A DNA stretch of 21,635 nt from an uncultured Eubacteriales bacterium (GCA_900554405.1 USHI01000006.1:1-21635), one strand, 5' to 3'; shown: positions 1 to 6,624, counted from the stretch's first letter. Notes: generated by a model from the letters alone, not told the origin. Translations and numbers: made by a program.

Positions 1-323
1 GACATACCGTGTCTATAGGCGCTATGTACGGCGTGCTTATCGGCGCAACAATCGTTGCTATCACAAGAGCCATCTTCATGGGTAACTCCGGCGGCGCGTT
101 CGACAACGCGAAGAAATACATTGAAAGCGGCGCTATCGAAGGCCACGGCAAGGGCTCCGCTGCTCACAAGGCAGCAGTCACCGGAGATACCGTCGGCGAC
201 ACCCGCAAGGACGTTGTCGGCGTTGCACTCGATATATTCATCAAGATGATGTCGACCGTTTCCAACACCTTTATCAGCGTATTCAAGTCCGTCACCCCGT
301 TTATAAAGACAATCATCAAATAA
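1..323 (+). CDS. hppA: Membrane-bound ion-translocating pyrophosphatase, C-terminal end (partial)
   Basis: This is the last ~107 codons of a gene that enters from the left edge; the first complete codon is at base 3. The peptide has the conserved C-terminal signature of membrane pyrophosphatases: a transmembrane stretch, then GNSGGAFDNAKKYIE, GKGSAAHKAAV and GDTVGDTRKD, then a final hydrophobic helix. The family couples hydrolysis of pyrophosphate to H+ or Na+ pumping across the cytoplasmic membrane and is normally ~650-800 residues with about 16 helices, so most of the protein lies outside the window. The residues that decide ion type and K+ dependence are not visible. The usual Trp in GGAWDN is Phe here. 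The gene ends in two tandem stops (TAATAA), directly followed by the ATG of the next gene. Confidence 0.93.
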   Translation, partial: HTVSIGAMYGVLIGATIVAITRAIFMGNSGGAFDNAKKYIESGAIEGHGKGSAAHKAAVTGDTVGDTRKDVVGVALDIFIKMMSTVSNTFISVFKSVTPFIKTIIK

Positions 324-326
324 TAA

Positions 327-1124
327 ATGCTCATAGACACACATACCCATGCATTTCCCGATGCGATCGCCCAAAAGGCGATCGCATCTTTACAAAAGAC
401 GGCCGGTATCGCCGCCGCATTCGACGGCACCGTCTCCGGTCTCCGGGCGCTCCTTGCGCGTGACGGGGTCGGCCGTGCCTTTCTTCTGAACACGGCGACA
501 AACGCACGCCAGGTCGACAACGTAAACGCATTTGCGCTTTCGCTGCTCGGCGACAAGGTCATTGTTCCCTTTTGCAGCTTCCACCCGCTTGCGGATTCAC
601 CGTATGAAAAGCTGAAACGGTTAAAGGATGCCGGCATAAAGGGCATAAAGCTCCACCCGGATTATATCGGCATCGCGCTGGACGACAGTTCAATGGCACC
701 CCTGCTTTCGGCGATAACCGAGCTCGGAATGCCGCTTGTCATCCACGCCGGGTTCGATCCTTATTCCCCCGGTGTAATACACGCAAGCCCGGATATGATT
801 CTCCGTGTGCTTGCACGTTACCCCGGCATAACGCTTATCGCCGCCCATCTCGGCGGAATACGCGTTTGGGACGAGGTTTACGAAAAGCTCTGCGGCAGGG
901 AGCTTTATTTCGACACCGCATTCTGCTGCGAACGCACCGGGCTCACACGCGGGCAGGCAAAGCGCATTTTTGATGCGCACCCGCGCGAAAGGATCCTGTT
1001 CGGCTCCGATGCCCCGTGGGCGACGCCCTCCGAGGTGCTCGGCTTTGTAAAAAGCGTGGTGACCGACGGCGAAACGCTCGAAATGATCACGCACGGCAAC
1101 GCCGAAAGGCTGTTCGGGTTGTAA
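327..1124 (+). CDS. Metal-dependent amidohydrolase (amidohydrolase-2 family)
   Basis: A 265-residue TIM-barrel hydrolase. The metal-binding and catalytic motifs are in the expected order: THTH near the N terminus (His6 and His8), KLHPDY, VIHAGFD, IAAHLGG and, near the C terminus, FGSDAPW with the catalytic Asp. The family (PF04909-like) includes decarboxylases and hydrolases of small carboxylic or aromatic substrates; the specific reaction cannot be read from the sequence. The ATG is three bases after the hppA stop and no good Shine-Dalgarno is visible, so it is probably translated by coupling to hppA. TatD-type DNase is a related alternative, but the AHLGG and GSDAPW pattern fits amidohydrolase-2 better. 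Confidence 0.8.
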   Translation: MLIDTHTHAFPDAIAQKAIASLQKTAGIAAAFDGTVSGLRALLARDGVGRAFLLNTATNARQVDNVNAFALSLLGDKVIVPFCSFHPLADSPYEKLKRLKDAGIKGIKLHPDYIGIALDDSSMAPLLSAITELGMPLVIHAGFDPYSPGVIHASPDMILRVLARYPGITLIAAHLGGIRVWDEVYEKLCGRELYFDTAFCCERTGLTRGQAKRIFDAHPRERILFGSDAPWATPSEVLGFVKSVVTDGETLEMITHGNAERLFGL

Positions 1125-1131
1125 AACAGCG

Positions 1132-1170
1132 GCTCCCCGGCTTATGAAAACCGGGGGGGCTTTTCATTTT
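1132..1170 (+). terminator. Rho-independent terminator after the amidohydrolase
   Basis: A G/C-rich inverted repeat, GCTCCCCGG against CCGGGGGGGC, has one bulged G and a 10-base A/T-rich loop. It is followed by TTTTCATTTT and starts 8 bases after the stop codon at 1124. It probably ends the hppA-amidohydrolase transcript. Confidence 0.75.
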
Positions 1171-1265
1171 GCGCAAAATATTTTCAACTAACGCGAATTT
1201 TATTTGTAAAATCAACAATACCGCTCCCCGCGATTTGTGATAATATACAAATAGTGAAAACCCGC

Positions 1266-1294
1266 TTGATTATTTCCCGTTAGGGTGTTATAAT
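1266..1294 (+). promoter_or_regulatory. Sigma-A promoter of the solute-binding lipoprotein gene
   Basis: TTGATT (1266-1271) and a perfect TATAAT (1289-1294) are separated by exactly 17 bases. The predicted transcript would start near 1301 and have a leader of about 35 bases before the ATG at 1336. Confidence 0.75.
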
Positions 1295-1335
1295 AACGAA
1301 AGCAACACAATGGAAGATTTTGTCCGGAGGTCACT

Positions 1336-3225
1336 ATGAAAAAATTCCTTTCCCTTGCGCTCTGTTTAATGTTCTGCTTCCTCGCGCTGGCAGGCTGCAG
1401 CTCGCTCAAAGACGATGAAAAGGGCGCAAGCATCCGTATGTACTTTGCCGAATATCCGCAAACGCTCGATCCCGCTCTCGTACAGCTCAACAGCGATACC
1501 GAGCAGATCCTTTCCATGATATTCGAGCCGCTCACCACGCTTGACGAAAACGGGAAGGTAAAGCCCGCGCTTGCGACCGAATGGTACTACAAATACGACG
1601 AAATATATCAGCAGCACAAGATGTATTTCCAGCTTAAAACCACCTCGTGGAGCGACAAACGTGTCGTCCGCGCAGACGATGTCATATACGCATGGAGACG
1701 TATACTCCTCCCCGAAACCGACAGCCCTTATGCCGCACTGCTCTACCCGATCAAGGGTGCGCGCGACGTCAAATCCGGCATAGGCACCATTGACGATCTT
1801 GGGCTCGCCGCGGCAAGCGATACGCTTCTTGAAGTGACCTTCGAAAACTATTACGATATCGATCTTTTTGCCGAAATCGTTTCCAACATTCACCTTGCGC
1901 CCTGCCGCGAGGATATCGTTACCCGCTGCGAAAAGGACGGCACCGACTGGGCTGCCTCCGCGACGGATATCGTCTGCAACGGTAAATTCAAGGTTCAGAC
2001 AATGGATATGCCCAGAACCCTGAGCGAAGCCGAAAAGGACTTCGACAACTTCTCCTGCCGCCTCATGCTCGAACGCAACAGCTTTTATATGCGCAACGAC
2101 GAGGATGATGCGCTCGACAAATATGTCCTTCCCTACCGTATAACCTGCTGCTTCGCCGAAGGTCAGGTCGCATACTACCCCGATGAAAAGGGCTCCACCC
2201 AGGAAGCCTTTCAGGCAAAGCGCTTCCTTGCGGGCGAACAGTACCTTCTTGCCGGATTCAATGCCGAAACATACAAGTATTTCGCCGACAGCAGGAAATA
2301 CGATCTCGAAACCATGCGCACGCTCAACGGCTACGCCTTCTACTTCAATAACGGTAACGAGATACTTTCGGATGCAAACGCAAGAAAGGCTCTTTCCGCC
2401 GCGCTCGACCGCAAGGGTATCACCGATTACATCGGCGTAGGCAACACCCCCGCCACGGGATGGGTGCCCACCGGAGTGTTCAATACCGACCGCAAGAGCG
2501 ATTTCCGCAAGGCCGGCGGCGATAAATACAGCACCGGTTCGGATATGGACAACGCACGCTCGCTTTTGGATTCCGCCGCAAAGAAATCCGGCACGCTCAC
2601 CGTGACATATCTTATCCCCCAGAACGTGGAAACGCTTTCAAAGTATCAGAGATCCCTTACCTACGACAACGTTTATGAAAACATCGCCAAAAAGGCGGGC
2701 GAATATTGGGAATCGCTCGGGTTCACCATTAAATACCGCGGGCTCAACCCGGCGGATTTCCTCAAAGCCCTTTACACCCGTGATTACGACATAATCGGCG
2801 TGAACATCATAAGCGGCTCCGCGGATGCGCTCACCTACCTTGCCCCGTTTGCAAAGGAATTCAGCGGTGCTTCCGTCAGCATAGACTACACCGCTTCCGA
2901 CTTTCCCGAAACCTTCAACACGCATTACACGAACTTCGACAACGCCGAATACGGTGAGATCATCAAGACCGCCGTTTACGAAAGCGACCGTGCAAAGCGT
3001 GCCGAAGCGCTCCACAAGGCGGAGGATATGCTCACCGACCTCTGCCCCGCGACAATGGTATTCTGGTACAACAGAAGCTATGTCGCAAGCAGCGAAATCG
3101 GCGGCTATGACGACGATGCAAGCTGGTTCGGCTATATCGATTACACCGATCTCAAGCTTTCCGGCTGGCGCGATGTCAACAGCAAGGAGCAATCCATAGA
3201 AGAGGAACGCGCCAACGCGAAATAA
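1336..3225 (+). CDS. Family-5 extracellular solute-binding lipoprotein (oligopeptide-type ABC transporter)
   Basis: A 629-residue secreted lipoprotein. The N terminus has a Lys-rich start, a hydrophobic core and the lipobox LAGC with lipidated Cys21. The mature part begins like SBP_bac_5 proteins (IRMYFAEYPQTLDPALVQ, then IFEPLTTLDENGKV and LATEWYYKYDE), with later hinge and C-terminal regions typical of OppA/DppA-like proteins, and its length is normal for the family. It would bind peptides or other small solutes outside the membrane for an ABC importer. No permease or ATPase genes lie next to it, so it is an orphan that must work with subunits encoded elsewhere. The start is set by GGAGG at 1326-1330, five bases before the ATG. 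The substrate is unknown. Confidence 0.88.
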   Translation: MKKFLSLALCLMFCFLALAGCSSLKDDEKGASIRMYFAEYPQTLDPALVQLNSDTEQILSMIFEPLTTLDENGKVKPALATEWYYKYDEIYQQHKMYFQLKTTSWSDKRVVRADDVIYAWRRILLPETDSPYAALLYPIKGARDVKSGIGTIDDLGLAAASDTLLEVTFENYYDIDLFAEIVSNIHLAPCREDIVTRCEKDGTDWAASATDIVCNGKFKVQTMDMPRTLSEAEKDFDNFSCRLMLERNSFYMRNDEDDALDKYVLPYRITCCFAEGQVAYYPDEKGSTQEAFQAKRFLAGEQYLLAGFNAETYKYFADSRKYDLETMRTLNGYAFYFNNGNEILSDANARKALSAALDRKGITDYIGVGNTPATGWVPTGVFNTDRKSDFRKAGGDKYSTGSDMDNARSLLDSAAKKSGTLTVTYLIPQNVETLSKYQRSLTYDNVYENIAKKAGEYWESLGFTIKYRGLNPADFLKALYTRDYDIIGVNIISGSADALTYLAPFAKEFSGASVSIDYTASDFPETFNTHYTNFDNAEYGEIIKTAVYESDRAKRAEALHKAEDMLTDLCPATMVFWYNRSYVASSEIGGYDDDASWFGYIDYTDLKLSGWRDVNSKEQSIEEERANAK

Positions 3226-3235
3226 ACCGCGCGGC

Positions 3236-3823
3236 TCACTCCGCCGCTCCCAGCAGCAGCAGAGTAAGCATCAGCATTACTCCGGCATTGCCGTCAAGCG
3301 CGAAGTACACCGCGGCGGCAAGCGCAAAAAGCAAAACAAACACAACCGACGACACCGCAGAGCAGATACGCTCTGCGGTGTCCTTTTCTTTGTGCATAAG
3401 CAGGTAATTAAGCAGCGCCTTGCCGCCATCCAGCCTTTTTGCCGGCATCAGGTTGAACAGGCACAGCACCGCGCCGACGGCAAACGCATAAAGCGCCGAT
3501 ACAGAGCCGAAGGCGGCAAAAAAAGCCAGCGCGGCGGCGCACCCCAAAGCCGAAGCCGCGGGGCCGGCAAGCGCAACGGCAAGCTCCTTTTTATACGGCA
3601 TTCCCTCCGGGCAGACGATCAGCGCGCCCATCGGCAGGATATCCATGCGGCGGTAACGGCATTTGCAGATGCAGAGCGCGGCAAGATGCCCGAATTCGTG
3701 CAGCAGGCAGGAAAGAAACAGAATGCAGAACGGGAGCAAGCCCTCGCAATATATCAGCAGAAGCGCACCGGGCAGTGCAAACGCAGATACCCGCAGCCGC
3801 AGCCGCGGAAAAAGAATGTACAT
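3236..3823 (-). CDS. M50 family intramembrane metalloprotease (site-2 protease, SpoIVFB-like)
   Basis: A 195-residue polytopic membrane protein with the zinc site HEFGH at residues 42-46 and the second M50 signature NLMPAKRLDGG at 124-134, which supplies the third metal ligand Asp132. The hydrophobic segments are laid out as in SpoIVFB: the zinc helix, a GP-containing segment (AVALAGPAAS), the NxxP/DGG helix and a hydrophobic C-terminal pair. It lacks the C-terminal CBS domain of B. subtilis SpoIVFB, so it is ~90 residues shorter. SpoIVFB cleaves pro-sigma-K in the mother-cell sporulation pathway. Here the assignment to sporulation is inference, supported by the divergent spoIIGA-sigE pair. 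The ATG directly follows the TAG of a small upstream ORF, with GGAG about nine bases before it. It could be another site-2 protease. Confidence 0.8.
   Translation of the reverse strand: MYILFPRLRLRVSAFALPGALLLIYCEGLLPFCILFLSCLLHEFGHLAALCICKCRYRRMDILPMGALIVCPEGMPYKKELAVALAGPAASALGCAAALAFFAAFGSVSALYAFAVGAVLCLFNLMPAKRLDGGKALLNYLLMHKEKDTAERICSAVSSVVFVLLFALAAAVYFALDGNAGVMLMLTLLLLGAAE
3351..3392 (+). terminator. Strong plus-strand terminator lying inside the convergent M50 gene
   Basis: A perfect 12-base inverted repeat, GACACCGCAGAG (3351-3362) and CTCTGCGGTGTC (3371-3382), has an 8-base loop and is followed by CTTTTCTTTG. The T-rich tail is on the plus strand, so it would terminate the solute-binding protein transcript ~130 bases past its stop codon. 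It lies within, and antisense to, codons of the M50 protease. Confidence 0.7.
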
Positions 3824-4006
3824 CTATACAAGCTCCGATATAAGCGAATAGAGGCTGTTTGCCGTTTCCCGTGCGCCGCCCTGCGCAAATACGGGCGTAT
3901 CGCCCGAGCGGAAGAGAAGGCAGGCGGATGCAGCGGCAAGCAGCAGCGAAACCGCAAGCGCCGCAAGCGATTTCGGGCTTTTGAAAAATACAGGCAGGCG
4001 TTTCAG
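3824..4006 (-). CDS. Possible small single-pass membrane protein upstream of the M50 protease
   Basis: This open frame ends in a TAG that abuts the ATG of the M50 gene (TAGATG). Its codons have the third-position G/C bias of neighbouring genes. It has no ATG, GTG or TTG start; the best placed initiator is CTG at 4006, eight bases after GGGAGG. That would give 60 residues: a basic start (KRLPVFFKSPKSL), one hydrophobic helix of about 20 residues rich in Ala and Leu, then a short tail ending in LYSLISELV. The position matches that of SpoIVFA, the membrane partner encoded before SpoIVFB in Bacillus, but I see no SpoIVFA or M23 domain. It could be a reduced or decayed version, or not translated. 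Confidence 0.35.
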   Translation of the reverse strand: MKRLPVFFKSPKSLAALAVSLLLAAASACLLFRSGDTPVFAQGGARETANSLYSLISELV

Positions 4007-4032
4007 AAAAAATTCCTCCCAAGCTTTTGTTT

Positions 4033-4066
4033 ACGACAAATTATTGCCCCGCGGCAGGTATATACT
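4033..4066 (+). promoter_or_regulatory. Candidate Spo0A-dependent promoter of spoIIGA-sigE
   Basis: A -10-like TATACT lies at 4061-4066, 18 bases before the ATG. No -35 sits at the usual 17 bases, but ACGACA (4033-4038) is 22 bases upstream of it. That hexamer lies inside TTACGACAAA, whose complement TTTGTCGTAA resembles a 0A box (TGTCGAA) with one mismatch. The B. subtilis spoIIG promoter is known for an over-long 22-base spacer with 0A boxes at the -35. The match here is suggestive only. Confidence 0.4.
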
Positions 4067-4083
4067 TGTTCCGGGGTGTTAAG

Positions 4084-4113
4084 TATGTATGACGGCGGCA
4101 CGGTGATTTATGC
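4084..4113 (-). promoter_or_regulatory. Candidate sigma-E promoter for the small ORF and M50 gene
   Basis: Read on the minus strand, GCATAAAT (4113-4106) and CATACATA (4091-4084) are separated by 14 bases. The sigma-E consensus is roughly KMATATT, 13-15 bases, CATACAHT. The -10 matches at 7 of 8 positions and the -35 at 5 of 7. It would start transcripts ~70 bases upstream of the small ORF, and it lies across the spoIIGA start codon. Confidence 0.35.
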
Positions 4114-4906
4114 CGATATACTCTTCCTGGTGAATTTCTGCATGGACACGGTGTGCCTGCTGCTTGCCGGGCGGCTGTGCGGCCAAAGGCTGCGCTTTTA
4201 CCGCATTTTCATCGCCGCGGCACTCGGAGGGGCATACGGATTCCTGCCGTACATTGCGGAAATGTCCCCCGCGCTCTCGGTCGCCGCGGGGGTGGCGGCG
4301 GAAGCGGTGATCTGCTTTGCCGCTTTCGGGTTCGGCGATATCAGACGCTTTGCGCTTACCGCCGCCGCGTTTATCGGCTCCTGCGCGCTCACCGGAGGGC
4401 TGATAACCGCGCTTTACGGTATTGCCGCAAACGGCGGCGGAAAGGGTATGTTTTCATCGGTGCAGCCGCTTTCCTTCGCACTGATCTGCATTGCCTCCGC
4501 CTTCGCCGCAGCGGTGTACTTATTTGCCTGCCGTGTAAAGCTGAAAACCCGCTGCGCGGAGGTGCGGTTCACCGCGGCGGGGAAAACCATGCGCGTCAAC
4601 CTGCTTGCGGACAGCGGGAATCTGCTCACGGAGCCGTTTTCGGCACTGCCGGTGGTGATCGTGTCGGCATCGGCGCTTCCGCGGCCGTTCGACGACCCGC
4701 TGTGCGAAGGCTTTTCGCTCCCCGTAAGGATAATACCCTTTTCCACCGGCGCTGGCGGCGACTGCCTGATCGGTTTTTTGCCGGAAAGCGCGGAAATAGT
4801 GAGGATAGGAAAAAAGCCGCGGAGAATAAACGCCTATATCGGGGTCGACCGCGGGGAGACGAATTATTCCGGCTATGACGGGCTTCTGCCCGCAAGCCTG
4901 CTGTAA
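4085..4906 (+). CDS. spoIIGA: SpoIIGA, pro-sigma-E processing aspartic protease
   Basis: A 273-residue protein with about five hydrophobic N-terminal segments (beginning VIYADILFLVNFCMD, as in SpoIIGA proteins) and a C-terminal aspartic protease domain. The catalytic motif LLADSGNLLTEP places the active-site Asp at residue 176. SpoIIGA sits in the sporulation septum and cleaves the pro-sequence from sigma-E after a signal from the forespore. The gene next downstream is sigE, only 10 bases away, which supports the assignment. ATG 4085 was chosen because GGGGTG lies six bases before it; the same frame is open far upstream, but that extension runs antisense to the M50 gene and is not protein-like. 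GTG 4103 is an alternative start. Confidence 0.9.
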   Translation: MYDGGTVIYADILFLVNFCMDTVCLLLAGRLCGQRLRFYRIFIAAALGGAYGFLPYIAEMSPALSVAAGVAAEAVICFAAFGFGDIRRFALTAAAFIGSCALTGGLITALYGIAANGGGKGMFSSVQPLSFALICIASAFAAAVYLFACRVKLKTRCAEVRFTAAGKTMRVNLLADSGNLLTEPFSALPVVIVSASALPRPFDDPLCEGFSLPVRIIPFSTGAGGDCLIGFLPESAEIVRIGKKPRRINAYIGVDRGETNYSGYDGLLPASLL

Positions 4907-4916
4907 AGGAGCAAAA

Positions 4917-5654
4917 ATGAAGCTGACAGGAAGACCGAAGGCTTTCCCCCGCGGGAGAAGCCTTGTTATGGAATGGATAAAAGAGGTGCTCGGGATAGAG
5001 CTCGAGCTTTACTATGTCAACGGCCCGCAGACACTGCCCCCGCCGCTTTCCGCAGAGGAGGAAGCGGCGCTGATAAGCGTAATGGCAGAGGACAGAAAGG
5101 CAAAGCAGACGCTTATCGAACGCAACCTGAGGCTTGTCGTTTACATAGCGCGCAAATTCGAAAGTCCGTCACTCGGGATCGAGGATCTTGTTTCCATCGG
5201 GACAATAGGGCTGATAAAGGCAATAAACACCTTCAAAAGCGACAAAATGATAAAGCTGGCGACATATGCCTCGCGGTGTATCGAAAACGAGATATTGATG
5301 TTTATCCGCAAGCAGAACGGAACAAAGAACGAAATGTCGCTGGATGAGCCGCTGAATATAGATTACGACGGCAACGAGCTGCTGCTTTGCGATATACTCG
5401 GCACCGAAAGTGATTATGTTTACAAGAGCATCGAGGAAAACGAGGACAAGCGCATGATCCTGCGTGCGATAAGCGGTCTTTGCCTTCGCGACAGGCAGAT
5501 AATCGAGCTTCGCTACGGGATAGGCCGCGGCGGGCAGGAGATGACACAGAAGGAAGTGGCGGATATGCTCGGCATTTCGCAAAGCTATATTTCGCGGCTC
5601 GAAAAGAAGATAATCGCCCGCATGAAGGAATATCTGATAAAGCAAAACTATTGA
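4917..5654 (+). CDS. sigE: RNA polymerase sporulation sigma factor sigma-E
   Basis: A 245-residue sigma-70 family protein. Region 2 contains RNLRLVVYIARKFE, EDLVSIGTIGLIKAINTF and KLATYASRCIENEIL (residues ~69-127). Region 4 carries a helix-turn-helix in QKEVADMLGISQSYISRLEKK (~211-231). The sigma-E hallmark LDEPLNIDYDGNELLL follows region 2. The first ~30 residues form a basic, partly hydrophobic pro-sequence ending near ELYYVNG, aligned with the site SpoIIGA cleaves in B. subtilis. It directs early mother-cell transcription during sporulation. AAAGGAG five bases before ATG 4917 fixes the start. The sporulation gene sigG, which often follows, is not present immediately downstream. Confidence 0.95.
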   Translation: MKLTGRPKAFPRGRSLVMEWIKEVLGIELELYYVNGPQTLPPPLSAEEEAALISVMAEDRKAKQTLIERNLRLVVYIARKFESPSLGIEDLVSIGTIGLIKAINTFKSDKMIKLATYASRCIENEILMFIRKQNGTKNEMSLDEPLNIDYDGNELLLCDILGTESDYVYKSIEENEDKRMILRAISGLCLRDRQIIELRYGIGRGGQEMTQKEVADMLGISQSYISRLEKKIIARMKEYLIKQNY

Positions 5655-5679
5655 CTTTGCAGCGGCAAGGGTTTATAAT
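5651..5679 (+). promoter_or_regulatory. Sigma-A promoter of the NYN-domain gene
   Basis: TTGACT (5651-5656) and a perfect TATAAT (5674-5679) are separated by 17 bases. The -35 overlaps the sigE stop codon. The predicted start near 5686 leaves a short leader with AAAGGAGGT at 5700-5708. Confidence 0.8.
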
Positions 5680-5714
5680 CAAAGCAATAAAGCAATAGGA
5701 AAGGAGGTATTGTT

Positions 5715-6503
5715 ATAGGGTTTTTCAGAAAGGAACCGGCAAAGGAAGAATCACCGCGGGCACACCTGCCGAAGGCTGTCGCATTTGTTGATTACGAGCA
5801 TTGGTATATATCGCTCAAAAACAATTACGGGCTTCAGCCGAACATAGGCGCGTGGTTTGACGATCTGAACTCGCAGTTCAATCTTGTCGAAGTCAACTTT
5901 TTTGCCGATTTCTCACACAAAAGCCTTGCTGACGAGATAGGAAGGATACGCCTTTATTCCAACAAGATAATCGATACAAGAAGCCCCAACGGCGTGCAAA
6001 AGGATTTCACCGATTTCATCATACTCGATAACATTTATCAAAAGGCTTTATCGTCCGATGATATCGACGTTTTCATCCTGTTTTCCGGCGACGGGCATTT
6101 CAGCTCCGTCACCGCGTTTTTGAAGAATTTTTATCGCAAAGAGGTCGTTATATACGGAGTCAACGGTTCGTTTTCCAAGCAGCTCCGCGAAACGGCGAGC
6201 CGCTTTTACATACTCCCCACCGAAAGCGATATAAACGAAAGCTTTTACAAATACATTTTCGATTATCTTAAAAAGAGTCCGAACCCGAGCTACAACGAAG
6301 CAATAGCCGAAGTACAGAAGAAGTGCCGCGGCGGTGCCACAAAGCAAGCGATCGTCAATGCGATGAAAACGCTCACTGAAAACGACATCATTTCGGAACG
6401 CACTGTCGGCTTCGGGCGGCCGGGCCAAAAAGGAAAGAAAGAAAAGCTTTTATTTGTCGATTGGGAAAAGGCAGAAGCGCTGATGAAGGAAAAAAACGGC
6501 TGA
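5715..6503 (+). CDS. NYN (PIN-like) domain protein, probable RNase, apparent ATA start
   Basis: A 262-residue protein. The N-terminal ~150 residues form an NYN/LabA-like domain: AFVDYEHWY (Asp26), DTRSPNGVQKDFTDF (Asp97, Asp100) and LFSGDGHF (Asp126), the acidic positions that bind metal in this PIN-like nuclease fold. The C-terminal ~80 residues look like a small winged-helix region (KQAIVNAMKTLTENDIISER). The protein clearly extends upstream of the first ordinary start (GTG 5994), which would remove Asp26. An in-frame stop lies at 5688-5690, and between it and 5994 there is no ATG, GTG or TTG. With AGGAGG at 5702-5707, ATA 5715 (spacing 7, giving MGFFRKEP) is the best start; ATT 5709 is closer to the Shine-Dalgarno than usual. 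The RNA target is unknown. Confidence 0.82.
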   Translation: MGFFRKEPAKEESPRAHLPKAVAFVDYEHWYISLKNNYGLQPNIGAWFDDLNSQFNLVEVNFFADFSHKSLADEIGRIRLYSNKIIDTRSPNGVQKDFTDFIILDNIYQKALSSDDIDVFILFSGDGHFSSVTAFLKNFYRKEVVIYGVNGSFSKQLRETASRFYILPTESDINESFYKYIFDYLKKSPNPSYNEAIAEVQKKCRGGATKQAIVNAMKTLTENDIISERTVGFGRPGQKGKKEKLLFVDWEKAEALMKEKNG

Positions 6504-6518
6504 AATCGCACCGTTTTT
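6492..6518 (+). terminator. Weak terminator at the end of the NYN gene
   Basis: AAAAACGG (6492-6499) and CCGTTTTT (6511-6518) form an 8-base stem around an 11-base loop containing the stop codon. The stem is A/T-rich, so termination may be partial. Confidence 0.4.
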
Positions 6519-6541
6519 CCGAAAAAATCCGTTAAAGGCTA

Positions 6542-6570
6542 TTGTAAAACGCGCAATGGTGTGATATAAT
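6542..6570 (+). promoter_or_regulatory. Sigma-A promoter of the rimP-nusA-infB operon
   Basis: TTGTAA (6542-6547), a 17-base spacer and TATAAT (6565-6570), preceded by TGA to form an extended -10. The start would be near 6577, giving a leader of about 69 bases before rimP. Confidence 0.72.
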
Positions 6571-6594
6571 AGTCCCATAAAGAACAGTAAGGTA

Positions 6595-6624
6595 TCAAAG
6601 AGAGGGTCAAACGCCCTCTCTTGA
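6595..6624 (+). promoter_or_regulatory. Leader hairpin upstream of rimP
   Basis: GAGAGGG (6600-6606) pairs with CCCTCTC (6614-6620). After one bulged A, the stem extends with TCAA against TTGA. The loop is TCAAACG. It sits in the untranslated leader ~22 bases before the rimP ATG. It is not followed by a T run, so it looks more like a regulatory or stabilising leader structure than a terminator. Similar hairpins are, to my recollection, common before rimP in Firmicutes. Confidence 0.5.

Noticed and set aside
1271..1284. Noc-binding-site-like half site (TATTTCCCGTTAGG)
   Set aside because: Only one half of the ATTTCCCGGGAAAT palindrome is present; it falls in a promoter spacer and is likely chance.
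3392..4084. Extension of spoIIGA upstream in the same frame
   Set aside because: It is Arg/Gln/Lys-rich, antisense to the M50 gene, and lies before a good ribosome binding site at ATG 4085.
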